DNA of 64,000 bases from CAZSHG01 sp964459995 (lineage in GTDB: Bacteria; UBP14; UBA6098), in assembly GCA_964459995.1 (NCBI GenBank), contig CAYWOR010000006.1:1-64000 (forward strand), read 5' to 3'. Each line of letters starts with the position of its first letter. Within the stretch, counting starts at the first letter, position 1. This document shows, piece after piece, positions 54,501-62,361 of the stretch. The notes under the pieces are model-generated. The model made no database searches. It worked only from the letters and a program-made list of their open reading frames with translations, and was not told the DNA's origin. The position numbers were made by a program, and so were the translations under genes.

Positions 54501-57500
54501 AGCCCCACAAGTAGTTGTTCATATTTGCCGCCCAAGTGTCGAAATTGAATACCGAAACACCGGGCAATTCATTAAAGACGTTGTTTGTGATTACGCTATT
54601 GGGAACGTTTTCGTCGATATTGACATACTGAAGCGTATCGTGATCTGATGAAGGATTACCGGCATAATCGCGCGAGTAGCAGAAAAACTCCAGAACCGCG
54701 CCGGTCATATCGGTATAACCACTATACTGCCATATCAGAGGATCGGCGGTCGGGGTGCAGGCAAGCCATGGCACCGAAGCGCTGGTCTGCCAAGTAGCAC
54801 CGTTCCACCATTGTCCGCGGATTGTGTCCTTGATCGCAACGTAAACGTTCTTGACATGAGACACACAAGCGGTCGTGGCGTTTGTGGTGTCATCGTAAGC
54901 CCAGACCTGAATGACCTGATCCCAAACATCGCATCCGGTGTATGAATAGTATCCGGCATAGGGCAAGACAAAGTGGTTGTTCGGAGGTGTAATGTCGTAA
55001 ATGAAGTTAACCTCTTTGACATCCGATTTGTTGCCTGCGACATCGTAAGCATATGCGCGATAGGTGTAACATCCTTCCATGGTCTGCTCGGGGATGTCAT
55101 ACCAGAAAGTGTCCGCACCGATGGTTAGGTCGAAATGGGCGGTGAACCATACATCGTTCGGTCCCCAAACCGTGCCGTCCCAAATATCGCCTGCGGGATT
55201 CTCGAACTGAACCTTCACGCTGTCGTGAACGACTCCGGAAACATTGTCCGTAACGAGGACTTTGAGGGTTTCCGGGAATTCGTTATACATGCCGCCTGCG
55301 TTCGGAGCAACTATCGTAACCACAGGCTTGGTGAAATCGACAGCAAGAATACCGGTTGTTGAAATAGTAGAGGCCGGACTCCATCTCGATACCCTTCTGC
55401 TCTGCCAGTTCTGATCGCCAAATTCAACCCAGTCATACATCCTAACATCGCCCTCGTAGGAAGGAGGCGTGCCGTCCCAAGAAAGATCCCAGCTAATCCA
55501 AGTGGTATCTCCCGGTTCGACAACCGCGGATGTAACCTCGACAGGTGTTTCTCCACCGGCAACTGACGGCACTAGCGTCCACGAGAAAGGCTCGTAGAGC
55601 ACCATCTCTGTGCCATAACCCGGGTCGTTAATCCTATCGGCGGCCGAGCGGTCATCCTGAGGTGCGCCGCCGGCTGTTCCGAACCTATTATAGAGTGCGG
55701 CGGTTACAGTAACCGTGTTCGTGCGGTTAATCCAAACGAGGTTCGCATCGCCATTTGACCAGAAATAATCCGTCTGAAGATCGGAATTCTGCTGAACACC
55801 AATCGGAGCGAAATCGTCGGTGATTGTAGATAATCCGGTCGAATATCCCGGCGGGTGGTTATTCGCTGTGAATCCGCCAAGACCGACATTCGAGAGAAGA
55901 AGAAGATCGGTATCCCACTGTTCGGGGTTGGGACCGGGGTTATTTGTATCGGCGATAACGCTGAATGTCAAAGTCTCTGTCCAGCCATTGCCCTTATTAT
56001 AGAAGGTAAAGGGACCAACCGGCGAGATAAGATTGTTTGTAACAATACCGGCCTGATCAGGCCAAACGACTACACTGTCGATAACATCGTCGCCGTTGTT
56101 GCGGATTGTCGCATGATAGGTAAAGGTCTGGTAATGGGAGACAAGTCCGTCAGCACCATTCCATTGGGTAACGCTATCAGGATCGAGCCAAACTTCGACT
56201 ATCTCGAAATCGACAGGACGTTCGACCTTAACGATAAGGTCTTTGTCGGTGTATTGCTCGCCAATAGGTCTTCCGAGATTATCGACACCGGACACGATAT
56301 CGAAATAGAGTGAATCGATGAAGGAATATCCCGGTTCGGTAACGGTAAACCAGAACCATCTTCCGCTAAGCGGCGGGATGTTCAGTGTGCCGTTTCCGAG
56401 TGTATCGGTGAAAGTATGCGGCGAAGTGCTACGAAGCCTTAGTTCGACATTCTGCACAGTATATGCGTTATGGTTGAACACGAGAACCGAGCAGACATAA
56501 GTCCAGTTGGCGTCGCATTCATAATCCCAAACCGCACCGGGAGGAACCGGTGCGAAGGGGCCACCGCGCCAAAGATCAGCGCCGTTTTCGATTATATTGA
56601 CATAGCCGATATTACCGACCGCCACATATTTTACAGGCATCCAGTTTCCGGCCACATCTCTGGCGAGAACATACATTATGTAGTTAGCACCAGTGGGCGG
56701 AGTGCCGATAGTAACACGCCATTCGGAACCGCTGAAGGGTGCGAGCGCGAAGGTATCCGCTGTTGCTCCCCAACCGCCGATGGCATCCCAGTAGTTGCCG
56801 CCGACAGCATCCATGAAGTAAACCCAAATTCCGGCGACACCGGAAAGGTTATCGAAGCCCTGAATCTTGACAGTATTGTCAACCGGCCAAAGTGTGCCCA
56901 TCATCGGTGCAAGAGGATTGACCGAAGGCGCTAAGACATCGATTCCAAGAGCATTCGGGAAAACGTGATCGAAGGGGCTGTCCACCGGTTCGGCTTCGTC
57001 ACCACGGTTAGCGTCGTGATAGGGGAATATCGCGTGGACATCCGCCCAAACATTCTCACTGACTCCGTCGTTCCAAAGAACGAACTCGAGCCCGCCAGTG
57101 GTTCCGGCTGGAATAGCCGGAGTGCCGTCAACAGCGGCATCGAGCCCAAGAACACCGGTGATAACCGAGGCTTCGAGCTGAATCCTATGATCGTAGAAAT
57201 CGAAGGAATCCGCTGTGGCATAATCGCCGGCCGCATTACTCAGCCAAACACGAACTGTGCAAGGATCGGTGGCGTTAAGCCAACCGGAAGCCGTAACATT
57301 GATCGGCGTAAGTAACGGTGCATGTTGAATATTGAACCATTCATCATCGTCGATGATTGTCAAACTTGCACCTATAACCGAACCTAAAGGAAGGCCGGTA
57401 TTTGCGTCGATGATACTATTAAGCATCATTTCGACATAAATATCGTTGCCGATAATGCCTGTGCCCATCGGAGCGATAGCCGGAATAAAGACACTTCCGT

Positions 57501-59388
57501 TTCCGCCGCCGGGGACATCAACAGGGCCTGCATAGCCGCTTCCGAAGGGGAAGGTGAATTCGAGACCGTAAGGGCTACTCTGGGTTAGATCGAGATCGAC
57601 CCAACCGAGATTGCCGCCGCCTGTATTGGTGAAACGCACCTCGATATCGAAAGCGCTTCCTTCGGTAATGAAGGGATTAGATGGCGCGCTTTCGGGGCTT
57701 CCACCCGTATAAGCAACACGAATCTGCGGCGGTGCAGTAACATTAACACGAATCTGATTCTGTGTGTTGGTTGTAAGACTGCTCCAAGGTTCATCCCAAA
57801 CCAATACAGCTATCATGTGGTCACATGCGATGCCCGGAGCGCCGATGTCGTAAATAACATCCAGCGTCTCGCCCGGCTCGATGTGAACCGCATACACATA
57901 ACCGGTATGGTTTCCACCCGGACCGATATAATCCCCGCGCACTCTAAGGCGAATCGAATCGACCGCAACGAGGCTGTGGTTAGCTATCTTGATTGTGATA
58001 TGATGGCTTTGCGTGGTGTTCGCGTCGTAATCGAAGGGTGGGATTCCGGGATGTGGAAGATCGCTTGTAACGCTAACAATTTCTAACTCGGGAATGTGGC
58101 AGGAAACCCACGAATAAAGACCGTTGATGAAACTGAAAGCATTCGTCGCATGTGCCCAATTGTTCCCTGTCCAGAAAGGATTGAACCAAGTATTCTCGAC
58201 AGTGAGAATGCGGTTGATATACTGGCTGTCACTGGTCGCACGGAACATCTCCATCTGACCCAAATCGTAGTAGCAGTATATTGCGCCAAATCTTGTCATC
58301 GGTTCATAGTAACTACGAGTGCCATTCCAGATAGGTCCGAAACGGAAATAGTCGTTGATGTCGTTGCGCCAAGTCATAGCCGAAGCGTCTTCCATATCCG
58401 CCAGCCAGAGGCTTTCCGCGATAGCGGAATTTCCGTTGATCGCGGCGAACATCATAATAGGAAGCGATTCCCATCTGCGAAGACCATCGGCAACAGCCAT
58501 GGGGGATCTCACATCCGAAGGAGATGAATAATGCGAGAACCAAACAGGCAGAATGTATTGTCTGTAGTAGTTTAGCATGGTCGAAACATATAACCAGGCA
58601 CCCTCTGCTTCTTCGTCCCAGTCGTAATCAGTTGCAGGCGGCTCGGGCGGAGCGGTCGGCCTGAAACGAACAGGGTAGCTGTGGAAAGAGCGCATATGGC
58701 TTTCGAGAACCAAGCCCCAAAGCGCTGTAAGATAAAGGTTATCAACGCCGTTGTATTTGATAGCGCCGTTAACATTGTTGTAATAAAGGTCGTTATCGCG
58801 AATTCCGCGAAGGATTTTCACGATATAGGGGGAATACTCGTAATTATCTGAAATAGTCAGAAAATATGTTCCCCAAAGGACGCGCTCGAGATAAACCATG
58901 GTGCTATCGGTCGCGAATGTCATGGTCGGGTCGAAACGCCAGGGTATCTGTGCGTCGCCCATAAGCATTTTATGGATTTGCCACGCACCCATCGCCGAAG
59001 CTTCGGAGAACCAAGGCTCAATACCGCCGGTTGTGGCGATATGAAGCGCGGCGCTCGTATCTTTGACGTTGTTCGTGATAAAAATCCGTTCGATACCATT
59101 GAATGCATAAGGCACACCGACACCGGAGGCATTCATTCCCGCCCAAAGTGCGGCGTTCATGAATAAAGTCGCGCCGAGATAACTCGGGTTCCTGTTGTCC
59201 GTTAGCGGTTGAGTCCTAATTGCCGGATCGGTATCGATCCACTGAAGTCCCTCCGTTTGGTGGAATAATCCACTTCCGGGATCGACAACATACTCCATTG
59301 CGCTGACAGCGCGCTCATCGTGATACGTAGCCATTAGGCCAGTAACGAGGAACACGGTCAGCAAGACCAATAGCCCCATTCTTTTCAT
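51583..59388 (-). CDS. giant secreted protein (2601 residues) with FlgD-like tail
   Basis: A signal peptide (1-20) is followed by about 440 residues that I do not recognise, rich in Trp and Tyr and probably helical (NAALWAGMNASG, WFSEASAMGAW). A chain of CARDB- and Ig-like beta domains follows to about residue 2000 (DNVSGVxxxxVxF repeats in several copies). Next come a fibronectin-III-like domain (SIVDLAATAVPGGIQLDWT), two GWNLVML-type segments and a FlgD-like tail (VPNPFNPTTAIKF, SVYNLNGRKVR, LPGGIYFYK, final RMLFVK). The frame is open 32 codons further upstream; GGAG five bases before the ATG at 59388 and the signal peptide decide the start. It is the longest gene in the window. Confidence 0.8.
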   Translation of the reverse strand: MKRMGLLVLLTVFLVTGLMATYHDERAVSAMEYVVDPGSGLFHQTEGLQWIDTDPAIRTQPLTDNRNPSYLGATLFMNAALWAGMNASGVGVPYAFNGIERIFITNNVKDTSAALHIATTGGIEPWFSEASAMGAWQIHKMLMGDAQIPWRFDPTMTFATDSTMVYLERVLWGTYFLTISDNYEYSPYIVKILRGIRDNDLYYNNVNGAIKYNGVDNLYLTALWGLVLESHMRSFHSYPVRFRPTAPPEPPATDYDWDEEAEGAWLYVSTMLNYYRQYILPVWFSHYSSPSDVRSPMAVADGLRRWESLPIMMFAAINGNSAIAESLWLADMEDASAMTWRNDINDYFRFGPIWNGTRSYYEPMTRFGAIYCYYDLGQMEMFRATSDSQYINRILTVENTWFNPFWTGNNWAHATNAFSFINGLYSWVSCHIPELEIVSVTSDLPHPGIPPFDYDANTTQSHHITIKIANHSLVAVDSIRLRVRGDYIGPGGNHTGYVYAVHIEPGETLDVIYDIGAPGIACDHMIAVLVWDEPWSSLTTNTQNQIRVNVTAPPQIRVAYTGGSPESAPSNPFITEGSAFDIEVRFTNTGGGNLGWVDLDLTQSSPYGLEFTFPFGSGYAGPVDVPGGGNGSVFIPAIAPMGTGIIGNDIYVEMMLNSIIDANTGLPLGSVIGASLTIIDDDEWFNIQHAPLLTPINVTASGWLNATDPCTVRVWLSNAAGDYATADSFDFYDHRIQLEASVITGVLGLDAAVDGTPAIPAGTTGGLEFVLWNDGVSENVWADVHAIFPYHDANRGDEAEPVDSPFDHVFPNALGIDVLAPSVNPLAPMMGTLWPVDNTVKIQGFDNLSGVAGIWVYFMDAVGGNYWDAIGGWGATADTFALAPFSGSEWRVTIGTPPTGANYIMYVLARDVAGNWMPVKYVAVGNIGYVNIIENGADLWRGGPFAPVPPGAVWDYECDANWTYVCSVLVFNHNAYTVQNVELRLRSTSPHTFTDTLGNGTLNIPPLSGRWFWFTVTEPGYSFIDSLYFDIVSGVDNLGRPIGEQYTDKDLIVKVERPVDFEIVEVWLDPDSVTQWNGADGLVSHYQTFTYHATIRNNGDDVIDSVVVWPDQAGIVTNNLISPVGPFTFYNKGNGWTETLTFSVIADTNNPGPNPEQWDTDLLLLSNVGLGGFTANNHPPGYSTGLSTITDDFAPIGVQQNSDLQTDYFWSNGDANLVWINRTNTVTVTAALYNRFGTAGGAPQDDRSAADRINDPGYGTEMVLYEPFSWTLVPSVAGGETPVEVTSAVVEPGDTTWISWDLSWDGTPPSYEGDVRMYDWVEFGDQNWQSRRVSRWSPASTISTTGILAVDFTKPVVTIVAPNAGGMYNEFPETLKVLVTDNVSGVVHDSVKVQFENPAGDIWDGTVWGPNDVWFTAHFDLTIGADTFWYDIPEQTMEGCYTYRAYAYDVAGNKSDVKEVNFIYDITPPNNHFVLPYAGYYSYTGCDVWDQVIQVWAYDDTTNATTACVSHVKNVYVAIKDTIRGQWWNGATWQTSASVPWLACTPTADPLIWQYSGYTDMTGAVLEFFCYSRDYAGNPSSDHDTLQYVNIDENVPNSVITNNVFNELPGVSVFNFDTWAANMNNYLWGFAYDPWSRIDQIDWALYDDLTGRHWDGTSWVASGTDIWLSPTHYSYNGAVWFAGAPNPGTLFTFGADTLYWRAAWSPPGYGHYRIRTRSYDDLCHEEAPLFDSQNEKWFYYDNCGPVIYPRFPEAGRAYYILEWHDSLAVFAYDSCGFPMDDVDSVKFWLTNSTGEYWGWHPVWMMMGWWPMPISVSGNLLPGGDHIWMYRYPGMITTPGSYNLFVRAYDSAGNIALNAWNFIITVSGQYLTIENFQTVPNDDPYFVDELWNVRVTAWHHPGVVDTNFAHQLVFGNTMPTPADFELLAPGPYYTYRGVLEVPCVAHAPILGLEVFVDSPTSGLPRASTEPIDIIGLVDDAIAGFVIDNPGDQGDLLWIHHNRTPQDPGWGDPGTIDTLSIKILEYRYYRDMNLSPAPGDTTWQPVLPILATNNDGDSVRVQFGNFNTFTEYAYSMIVKVQIQGLADSMFTGRIMLGSQAPIDNIEPASIVDLAATAVPGGIQLDWTAVTLGWEGTPEINPAVNIVYDIYRFTDPYGPIGAPLVAGWPNNNYVDAAGAGDVTTPYYYVVKARDFSNNESPNESNRVGEVDYLIADGWSSFGYPLGVAGLVTPAAYTARFGVPYNNIYTYVNPPGGWYGLRVFGIDFDVLIPETQAMLGNITGFGTNVMTWTGDVPDDSTAIVYNLSYDTPSGNGWNLVMLPLHHGAPEPAVMMASDLYYELVGLGLDPLTVAYRVSGGGWVSIVDLGGTIYFDFEIHPGQVYLLWVNNDGVWPAYARSGGAPEPVNAGFEPSEVGIEMPKSSIIPVYTADGGIVEALEVTAIWGDQSIICSYQNGIARVEFSDFDGIIPGVEIQVVFEGEGYLGQTTIAAPNGPVDVAKEVYLERSTPTLPEEFVLYANVPNPFNPTTAIKFDLPEAVRCDLSVYNLNGRKVRTLISEDIQAGYHRAVWDGRDDTGKELPGGIYFYKLSAGDFSAQRRMLFVK

Positions 59389-59481
59389 AGTTGCTCCTTT
59401 CCCTCTCGCAACATTCGAGTTCCAAAGGGAAGTTAAAGTTTCGAAGCGTATCATCTTACTACCCCCTATTTTGTTATAATT

Positions 59482-59526
59482 CAATAGGTTAGGCCTTTCC
59501 CTTTTGGTAAGACCTAAGGCCTATTG
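59482..59526 (-). promoter_or_regulatory. 5'-UTR stem-loop of the 2601-residue gene
   Basis: Between promoter and start, CAATAGG-CC-TTAGG (59513-59526) pairs with CCTAACCTATTG (59482-59493): 12 base pairs with a two-base bulge. It could stabilise a very long mRNA or regulate translation. Confidence 0.5.
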
Positions 59527-59543
59527 AGCTATTTGTTAATGCA

Positions 59544-59571
59544 AATATAGTCAAAGTCAACATAAAGTCAA
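59544..59571 (-). promoter_or_regulatory. promoter of the 2601-residue gene
   Basis: On the minus strand TTGACT (59566-59571) and TATATT (59544-59549) are 16 bp apart. Two further TTGACT copies (59549-59560) overlap the spacer and may act as alternative -35 elements. The predicted leader is about 150 nt. The segment 59572-59630 shows nothing else. Confidence 0.6.
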
Positions 59572-59630
59572 TAGCTTTTTTCATTTTTTATTTCGCTATT
59601 CTCAAATAACCCAACACACTCCATTGATAA

Positions 59631-59900
59631 CTATATCCACCACTTGAAGTAGTAAACCGTAAGTGCAATGCTAATAAGTGCAATGAAATTGAAAGCAAAC
59701 CGAAAACCCAAGGTAAACTCCAGAAGCACAATATCCACATGGATCGGGTCCATTCCAAAGCGAACCTCTTTCATGAAAAAGGTCTTAACCACGCCTGTCG
59801 GAAGGATAAAATCGAGAATCGCAGTCAGTAAAGCTCCCGCGAGAATACCAACGACAACGGCAAGAAGAACTACCGCAAACCTCTTCCGATTCTCAGACAA
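59631..59900 (-). CDS. small membrane protein, DUF4321-like
   Basis: The 89-residue protein has an N-terminal transmembrane helix (about 9-30), a short loop with FGMDPIHVDI and a second helix (about 65-87). The pattern matches the DUF4321 family, which has no known function. It overlaps the end of purQ by 8 bp and is the last gene of the operon. Confidence 0.7.
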   Translation of the reverse strand: MSENRKRFAVVLLAVVVGILAGALLTAILDFILPTGVVKTFFMKEVRFGMDPIHVDIVLLEFTLGFRFAFNFIALISIALTVYYFKWWI

Positions 59901-60600
59901 CGGCGACCTTCTTTTCGTAGAAACTCAGCACACTCCTAAAAACTCCCAGACCGTCGGTCGAGCCGAGAACTTTCTCGCAGGCACGCTCAGGATGCGGCAT
60001 CATGCCGAGGACATTACCTCGACGGTTCATCAGCCCGGCGATATTATTCGAACTTCCGTTGGGATTCGATTCAGCTGTGATTTCACCTTTCGAATCGCAA
60101 TATCTAAAAAGAACCTGATTATTTGCTTCTATCTCGTCAATTGTAAGCTTGTCGGCGAAGTAATTTCCCTCGAAATGAGCGATTGGAACACGAAGAACTT
60201 CACCTTTGCGGATTTCATTTGAAAAGGGTGTATCGTCGCGCTCGCATCGGATTGTTATCTCACGGCAAATAAATCGCAGATGTTTATTGGGGATCATCGC
60301 TCCGGGGAGCAATCCGCATTCGAGCAGAACCTGAAATCCGTTGCATACACCAAGAACCAGACCACCTGAATTGGCAAAGTCGATTACGGCGGGCATTATC
60401 GGACTAAAACGCGCGAAAGCCCCTGTCCTAAGATAATCGCCATAGGAAAAGCCGCCGGGGAGAAAGATCATATCCACATCGTCGAGGTGGGTGTCTTTGT
60501 GCCAAAGGAAAACAGCCTCCTCGCCGAGGACTCCTTCCACAGCCCATGCGGAATCTCTGTCGCAATTGCTACCGGGGAAAACCACAACTCCGACTCTCAT
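59893..60600 (-). CDS. purQ: phosphoribosylformylglycinamidine synthase, glutaminase subunit
   Basis: PurQ supplies ammonia from glutamine to PurL in the fourth step of purine synthesis. The 235-residue class I amidotransferase has the nucleophile Cys86 (GVCNGFQVL) and the His/Glu pair in MPHPERA, with the N-terminal VVFPGSNCDRD. Its ATG overlaps the purS stop (ATGA). purL itself is not in the window. Confidence 0.96.
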   Translation of the reverse strand: MRVGVVVFPGSNCDRDSAWAVEGVLGEEAVFLWHKDTHLDDVDMIFLPGGFSYGDYLRTGAFARFSPIMPAVIDFANSGGLVLGVCNGFQVLLECGLLPGAMIPNKHLRFICREITIRCERDDTPFSNEIRKGEVLRVPIAHFEGNYFADKLTIDEIEANNQVLFRYCDSKGEITAESNPNGSSNNIAGLMNRRGNVLGMMPHPERACEKVLGSTDGLGVFRSVLSFYEKKVAVV

Positions 60601-60854
60601 GAAATCCTCTCTATCTCCATTTCGTAATTCTCGATTACAGGATTGGAGAGAATATCTCCGGAGATTTTCGCGATTTTTTCGCGTGCGGAATCCTCCGATT
60701 CGGCCTCAATCTCGAGATGGAACACTTTACCCGACCTCACGGAAATAATACCATTATAACCCAACCTCGATAACGCTTCGGAAATCGTTTTCCCTTCCGG
60801 ATCAGCCACCGAGGGCTTCTTTTTAACCGTTATCTTCGCTTTGAATATCAACAT
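60597..60854 (-). CDS. purS: phosphoribosylformylglycinamidine synthase subunit PurS
   Basis: The 85-residue PurS bridges PurQ and PurL in the three-part FGAM synthase. Family landmarks are DPEGKTISEALSRLGY, VRSGKVFHLEIE and NPVIENYEMEI. An ATG four codons upstream (60866) is possible, but GGAG six bases before the ATG at 60854 and the usual family length favour the shorter form. Its start lies inside the end of pssA (about 32 bp overlap). Confidence 0.92.
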   Translation of the reverse strand: MLIFKAKITVKKKPSVADPEGKTISEALSRLGYNGIISVRSGKVFHLEIEAESEDSAREKIAKISGDILSNPVIENYEMEIERIS

Positions 60855-61593
60855 CGTCTTCTCCATATCTTCCTGACAGCACTGCTATTATCTCTTTTAC
60901 AAAGCCATAGACGATATAAATCATAACCATGGGGTAGATGAGATATGATGGATACAGTATCAACCCTAAAATTAATATTAATATAGGAATTATCAAAAGG
61001 ATTTTCAATGTCCGAGAAATTTTCGCAATAGAAATTTTCTTCGGATATTTCACCTGAGAAATCATCAACCAAGCCAACAGAGCGATTCCGCCGAGCACCC
61101 CCCTGCCCTCGATAGGCGGCCAGACATCGTTGATAAATACTAACGACGATGCAATCGCGACCGCGGCGGCTGGAATAGGAAGGCCACAAAAATAGTCCTC
61201 ACGCGAGCATTGAGCGGAAAGATTGAATCTTGCGAGACGATAAGAGCCGGCTACTGTGTAAAGAATTCCCACCGCAAGCCGCCAATCTCGAAGACTGAAA
61301 AGCCCAACAGCGTGCATCAGCGCTACCGGAGCAATTCCGAATGTGGTGAAATCCGCCAAAGAATCGAGTTCGATTCCGATACTCGAGTCGGCTTTGGCAA
61401 TACGGGCGACTTTACCGTCCATGGCGTCGAGAAAAGCACCAAGAATGATGAACCAAACAGCCGAAAGCGGTTTCGGTCCCATAGCGTGAAGAATCGCGAA
61501 CAACCCGCAAATGAGGTTGCCGAAGGTGAAAAGACCGGGGATCGCCGGTGCGAACCTTTTCACATCCATTTTGCGACCGGGCTTACGCCGCAT
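60823..61593 (-). CDS. pssA: CDP-diacylglycerol-serine O-phosphatidyltransferase
   Basis: PssA makes phosphatidylserine from CDP-diacylglycerol and serine at the inner membrane. The 256-residue protein has the CDP-alcohol phosphatidyltransferase motif D-G-x2-A-R-x8-G-x3-D-x3-D (DGKVARIAKADSSIGIELD) and about seven hydrophobic helices. AAGG precedes the ATG at 61593; a second ATG at 61569 lacks a binding site. It overlaps psd upstream by 34 bp and purS downstream. Confidence 0.93.
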   Translation of the reverse strand: MRRKPGRKMDVKRFAPAIPGLFTFGNLICGLFAILHAMGPKPLSAVWFIILGAFLDAMDGKVARIAKADSSIGIELDSLADFTTFGIAPVALMHAVGLFSLRDWRLAVGILYTVAGSYRLARFNLSAQCSREDYFCGLPIPAAAVAIASSLVFINDVWPPIEGRGVLGGIALLAWLMISQVKYPKKISIAKISRTLKILLIIPILILILGLILYPSYLIYPMVMIYIVYGFVKEIIAVLSGRYGEDDVDIQSEDNG

Positions 61594-62207
61594 TTGACCT
61601 TATCTCCTTTCTTCGCTAAGATTTCCGTCTCCGATGCCGGCAGAAGAAGTTCGACTCTGCTTCCAAACCGTATGACGCCGATTTTGTCGCCTCTTTCGAG
61701 ATTTTGCCCCTTTTCGAGACGGCAAACGACTCGCCGCGCAACCATGCCTGCAATTTGGTGAACCTGCACAATTCCACGCGGAGTGTTAAGATAGATTTTC
61801 ATTCTTTCGTTATCAGCAAAAGCCGCGCCACTTCCGGCGTGCTTGTATCCGCCTTCGATATAGTCGAGTTTAGAGACCTCTCCCTTGCATGGCGCGCGGT
61901 TGATATGGACATCGAGGATATTCATAAAAATCGCGATGCGGTTGTATTTTTGTCCTTCGTCGTCTTCGTAATTTTCGGCAATAATCACCTCGCCGTCGGC
62001 CGGGGAGATTACAAAGCTTCCGTCTCCTAAGAAGACCCTCTCTGGATCGCGAAGAAAATATAGCGAGAAACCTGCGAGGAATACGAACACACCCGAAATG
62101 AAGTATCCGACCTTCATCCCCGGCAAAATCGCAAAAATCGCGAGGATAAGGAAAATACTGAAAAACCTTTTCGCTTCGGGGTCGAATTTTAACATTTGCT
62201 TTCTCAT
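61560..62207 (-). CDS. psd: phosphatidylserine decarboxylase proenzyme, short type
   Basis: Psd decarboxylates phosphatidylserine to phosphatidylethanolamine and carries a pyruvoyl group made by self-cleavage at a Gly-Ser bond. The 215-residue protein is of the short class: hydrophobic N-terminus (two helices, about 13-48), FVISPADGEV, FMNILDVHINRAP and the GS site in KHAGSGAAFADNERM. The first ATG (62207) has no clear ribosome binding site; an ATG four codons later is an alternative. It heads the operon and, with pssA, gives a complete phosphatidylethanolamine branch. Confidence 0.92.
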   Translation of the reverse strand: MRKQMLKFDPEAKRFFSIFLILAIFAILPGMKVGYFISGVFVFLAGFSLYFLRDPERVFLGDGSFVISPADGEVIIAENYEDDEGQKYNRIAIFMNILDVHINRAPCKGEVSKLDYIEGGYKHAGSGAAFADNERMKIYLNTPRGIVQVHQIAGMVARRVVCRLEKGQNLERGDKIGVIRFGSRVELLLPASETEILAKKGDKVKCGVSPVAKWM

Positions 62208-62233
62208 CCGTAAAAAATCGATGCCAAATTATG

Positions 62234-62262
62234 TTAATATATAGGTTTTGCATATATATCAA
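62234..62262 (-). promoter_or_regulatory. possible psd operon promoter
   Basis: On the minus strand TTGATA (62257-62262), a 17-bp spacer and TATTAA (62234-62239) stand about 27 nt before the psd ATG. The surrounding DNA is very AT-rich, so other pairings are possible. Confidence 0.45.
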
Positions 62263-62300
62263 AGCAAAAAATACGGTTTGAATGACATCTTCGATTTTGC

Positions 62301-62329
62301 TTGCAAAGACGATCTGATTCTTATATTTT
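62301..62329 (+). promoter_or_regulatory. pheT promoter
   Basis: TTGCAA (62301-62306), a 17-bp spacer and TATTTT (62324-62329) precede the pheT ATG by 32 nt. The GAGG binding site (62353-62356) lies between. Confidence 0.6.
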
Positions 62330-62361
62330 AAATGTTTATTGAATTTCGAAATGAGGATAAG

